In this document: in pieces, positions 60,678-64,000 of the stretch
How the letters are laid out: the number at the start of each line of letters is the position of its first letter
Position numbering within the stretch: the first letter of the stretch is position 1
NCBI RefSeq assembly: GCF_030272615.1
Contig: NC_081407.1
Span: forward strand, 148,675,744 to 148,739,743
Length of the DNA: 64,000 nucleotides
DNA from: Cryptomeria japonica
Lineage: Eukaryota > Streptophyta > Pinopsida > Cupressales > Cupressaceae
Direction: 5' to 3'
The notes under the pieces: model-generated
What the model was told of the DNA's origin: nothing
The model's input: only the letters and a program-made list of their open reading frames with translations
The model's database searches: none
Position numbers and translations under genes: made by a program

Positions 60678-61699
60678 TAAGATAATTTTTCGATGTTTTT
60701 GGATTTAAGAATTTACGGGGAAAAGTTTATTGACTTATTGAAAAGTTGAGTAGTGGTTTAGATAGGCGAAATCAAGTGGAGGTTTTTGAGTGAATCTTGT
60801 TTTAGGCCTTTGTTATTGTCTTACTTCTTTTGAAAACCTAGACATAACTTGCAAACCACATGGCTTGAGAGGAAAAACATTTACAACGTGAGTAATCAAA
60901 GTTACTCTCAACAACAACAATTTAAATTAAGACCTTATTTATAACATGGACACCTTATTCATGCCAACCTCAAGTCAATATTTGCAATGAGATCATACAA
61001 CCAAAAATTGATTTTGAGGTTATTGACAATGTTCAAATGAGTTTGGAAAAAATAAGAATTTGAATTAGGTATATTATATAATGTAACTTGGCGTGGGATA
61101 TGTGGGGTGGACGGATATGGGGATGGAAATTTGATGGGGGATTTTGAACAAGAACTAAACCATGAAAGAATATGATGATATATTGTGGGTGAAAAGATCA
61201 TTCTTTAGTGGGGATATACAATGTAACCATTCCCTAGTAATGTTAGCAAAGGGATGTTCCCATTTGAGCTTAAAATCAAGGAAATGATATAGAGGACAAG
61301 GAATAAAATGGTATGATAGAAATGGAGGGAGGAAAATACATTTATGGGAGTAGTGGGAGGATGAAAGAGAATCAAGTAATGAAAACTGATGGGATGAATT
61401 ATGGATGGAGGTAAACAATGATGGGTAGGGAACTTGAGTGGCTAATCTAAGGTAGGAGAAATAATAAGATAGATGGAATGTGATGATTTAGATAATATGT
61501 AATGACACATGATCATAGACTAGAGTTGTTTCCTACTATAAGCGGTGCATTTTTTCTATGTTTTTATTATGATAATTTCTTAAGGAATCACAAGGAGTGG
61601 TTTTCACCATTGGAGGAATTTATTTATCTTTGCTATTTATTTTTTCTATTTTTCCTTTTTAATTTTTTGTTGTTGTTATAGAATAGTGCTAATGGACTA
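60678..61699. other. Spacer with GGGATGGA-rich purine bias
   Basis: From about 61,090 to 61,450 the plus strand is rich in GGATGGAGG/ATGGGAG words, producing Ser/His/Pro frames on the minus strand. No gene is supported. Confidence 0.55.
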
Positions 61700-62000
61700 A
61701 GCATAGAAGCGCTTAAGATAGATAATTTTCACTGGCTCATCTAGTTTACTTCCTTCAATAGAAGCTATCTTTTATGCATTAAGTCTGAACTTGACAATGA
61801 TGGTATATGGACCCAACTAATTTCGGTCAAACATCCTTTTTTGGTTTGTTTGTTCCAAGTGGTGTTCTTATTTTCTTTAAGGACAATGTCCCCAACCTCA
61901 AACTCTCTACTGTGGATGTGTTTGTTATAGCCACAATGCAACCTATGTTGGTATTCTAGCTGAAGGAGTTCTAGCTCTTGTAACTATCAAATATTGACAA
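61700..62000 (-). pseudogene. Integrase C-terminal relic of a Tat-like element
   Basis: On the minus strand: LQELELLQLEYQHR, then YNKHIHSREFEVGDIVLKEN, then, after a frame change, LGPYTIIVKF and IIYLKRFYA. These are the C-terminal pieces of a gypsy integrase and match in order the end of the Tat integrase at 31,600-31,890 (YNHRVRPRTFEVGDLALQEN ... WLGPYVI ... MHLKWFY). No further pol motif is visible on either side. Confidence 0.7.
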
Positions 62001-64000
62001 TTAAGGAATTCCTTCATATATTGACAATACTGAGATGATTGTGTAAAGGCTAGGATCATGTTATTCATATGAGCACAACAAATTCAAGTAAAGTACAAAG
62101 TTAGCCTCATCCAAGTTGAGACACAAAGAAAAGTACCATCATAGCTGTAGTGCCCCTCCTTGACTCATCTTTTCTTTTATGCATTGATAGACTTTTTGGG
62201 CCTAGCTAGACTCTTTTATGATGTTTTGATTGGATGATTTTGGACCTATCTATATCTCAAATGCTTATAGTTGATGCTTGACATTTTATATTGACAATTG
62301 ATACATTATGGTTCATATGGATGATGATGCTTTCAAGACTATTATCATGATTGGACATATGTTGGATATTTGTGAGAACTCATTATGTGTTGTGAAGATT
62401 TATATTTGCTAATGATAAGATCATGTTATGTGCTAACTCTACCTTATGTTCTATGAGATATGATGATGTTATTGGGATGTTATGGTTGCCATGTTTGTAA
62501 TATCACTATATTCACAAAAGAGATGATATTATACCACTCATTTATGAGCTAGGTGTGATGTCGCAATTCTCTTTCACTTGCCTGATAATTTTATGATATA
62601 TGCAATATGTATGTTGTTGTGTAGACATTGGTGTTGTGCAGGATTGCAGGTACTAGACATTGACTCCACTTGGTCTCACAGTTCTAAGCATGTTTCTAAT
62701 CCCAATGGCAAGTTGATTGGAGGTAACATGAGTTTCTTCACACACTCTAGGCTTAGTTGTCACTTTGTCAGTTTTCGTGTCGTGGCTAGAGTTACTTTGT
62801 TTGGCATCATGTGGTATTTTATGTGATTCCTATGTTGGGGTGTCTTGTGGAGCTTTGGTTATTTTATCAATAAATTGCTAACTATTAATTAATGAATTTA
62901 TATAGTTTATTAATAATAAATTAAATTAATGTTTGATCTTAATATTTTGTGTATTAAATTATTGAAGGTTTATTATATGTTGATGTTTATTTTGCGAGAT
63001 TATATTTAATTGAGCTTGTGGATAAAATCCTTAGCATATAACTAGGCCCCTTCATCATTTTGTTCAAGCTCTCGGGTTTCAATTAAGTTTTCTCCCTTTT
63101 CCGCCATGTGTCAGCATGGCACGGTTTTGTAGTTTCTCTCCTCTTTTGTTCTCACTGGGCTCCTCCTTGATTCCATGTGTCTTCTCCCAACGTTTTTGTT
63201 TCCGCCTCCGAAAAGGACCTCCCGCTTCAAATCAAACTAGCCACACGTCAAGCGGGCGAGGTTTCTCTAAGAAAGGAAGGCAAACACACCAAAACTCCCC
63301 GCCTACCTGCTATGTGTCTCGCTCATGGGATTTTGAGAAAAGAAATAAAATAAGGAGGAAAGGAGCTCTGCTTTGCTACCACGCATCCAACTGTCTAGGA
63401 AGAGCCACATGTCAGCAGGGCATAATTTTGAAGAACACCAAAGGTCGTGGGAAATGTAGGAGTGCAATCTAATGATGAACGTCCATTCTAGGGCTGCACA
63501 GGTTGATCTACATGTGGTTGGACCAGTAATGATGACACAAAAGAGTGGGGTTGTAGGGATAAAGACATGGTCAACCACAAGATCAAAAAAGGGTATCTTT
63601 GTTGCTATCTTGGGATTTGTGCCCATGTATGGAGAGGTTTTAAAAGGGGACAATCATAGATAATTAAAGGGGGTTCACATTCAGAACATAAGTTTTAGCC
63701 CTGTAGCTCAGACTTTAGCATTTTTTTATTTTCATGCATATTTGATAATCATATTGTGCCAACTTTCAGCCTTTTTTCATGTTTGTTTATGACCATTATG
63801 GTATAATGCTTTACGTCATATAGAGAGGACTAAAATTTCATGATTTGTATAAGCTTTTATAATATCAAGCATAACTTCTGCTAATCGAATCATGTCTCAA
63901 ACTCTTTCAATTTAGTATCGGTCATGTTTGAATTACATTATGTTGTTTGTGAATTCTTGTTTCAAACTATAATTATTAAGTTTCTAGCCTTTAAATTGTG
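62001..64000. other. Right-hand flank, possible LTR-like sequence
   Basis: TGTAGTGCCCCTCC at 62,139 looks like an LTR start of the Tat style, but no partner end or duplication could be found in the window. At 63,100-63,440 a GC-richer stretch holds three CACATGTCAGC-like motifs. Open frames at 63,116-63,663 have no recognisable domain. No gene is called. Confidence 0.4.

Overview
The window looks like repeat-rich intergenic DNA from a seed plant with a very large genome. A gymnosperm is my guess, and it is inference only: AT-rich sequence, deep nesting of old LTR retrotransposons, a 19 kb Tat-type Ty3/gypsy element, and no host gene, tRNA or rRNA that I can support in 64 kb. Almost every recognisable coding stretch belongs to a transposable element, and almost all of them are broken by stops and frameshifts.

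Layout. Positions 1-6.9 kb are AT-rich background with one copy each of two interspersed repeats that recur near 41 kb and 59 kb; the second carries a tRNA-like internal promoter on the minus strand. At 6,876-11,612 lies a 4.7 kb terminal-inverted-repeat (TIR) element with a 4-bp target duplication (GTAG), subterminal TACGCG repeats, long CT/GA microsatellites and a 1.7 kb minisatellite whose basic module occurs in both orientations. From about 14.2 to 40.1 kb runs an L1-type LINE (ORF1, endonuclease, reverse transcriptase, 3' tail). It has been split first by a solo LTR (14,954-15,748, target duplication CTTAT) and then by the giant Tat element (20,464-39,747, target duplication GTTCC, two 1,405-bp LTRs).

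The Tat element encodes gag, protease, reverse transcriptase, a dual RNase H and an integrase on the plus strand. Downstream of pol, on the opposite strand, it carries a plant mobile domain (PMD) gene (38,104 to 35,394) with a plausible phase-0 intron. Two arrays of an AGCGCT-(A/T)TTGT motif, each spaced at about 20 bp, lie in the 5' leader of gag-pol and in the first intron of the antisense PMD gene. They have the same orientation relative to their own transcription units, so they are reverse complements within the genomic RNA. This is the most interesting signal in the window. A second, 1.08 kb TIR element with a 4-bp duplication (TATT) sits inside the Tat element. Its termini resemble those of the 4.7 kb element, suggesting one TIR family.

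From 40 to 46 kb there are a small MITE and a decayed Ty1/copia gag-protease relic, whose 3' LTR is interrupted by another solo LTR (44,682-45,877, target duplication CTATC). At 48.8-57.0 kb a minus-strand copia LTR, with its tRNA-Met-type primer site, is split by a second gypsy-like element (48,852-56,754). That element has gag and a protease relic but no recognisable polymerase or integrase. It shares its primer-binding site and polypurine-tract style with the Tat element and is probably a non-autonomous partner. The last 7 kb hold the second copy of the tRNA-like repeat, a 461-bp MITE and a minus-strand integrase C-terminal relic.
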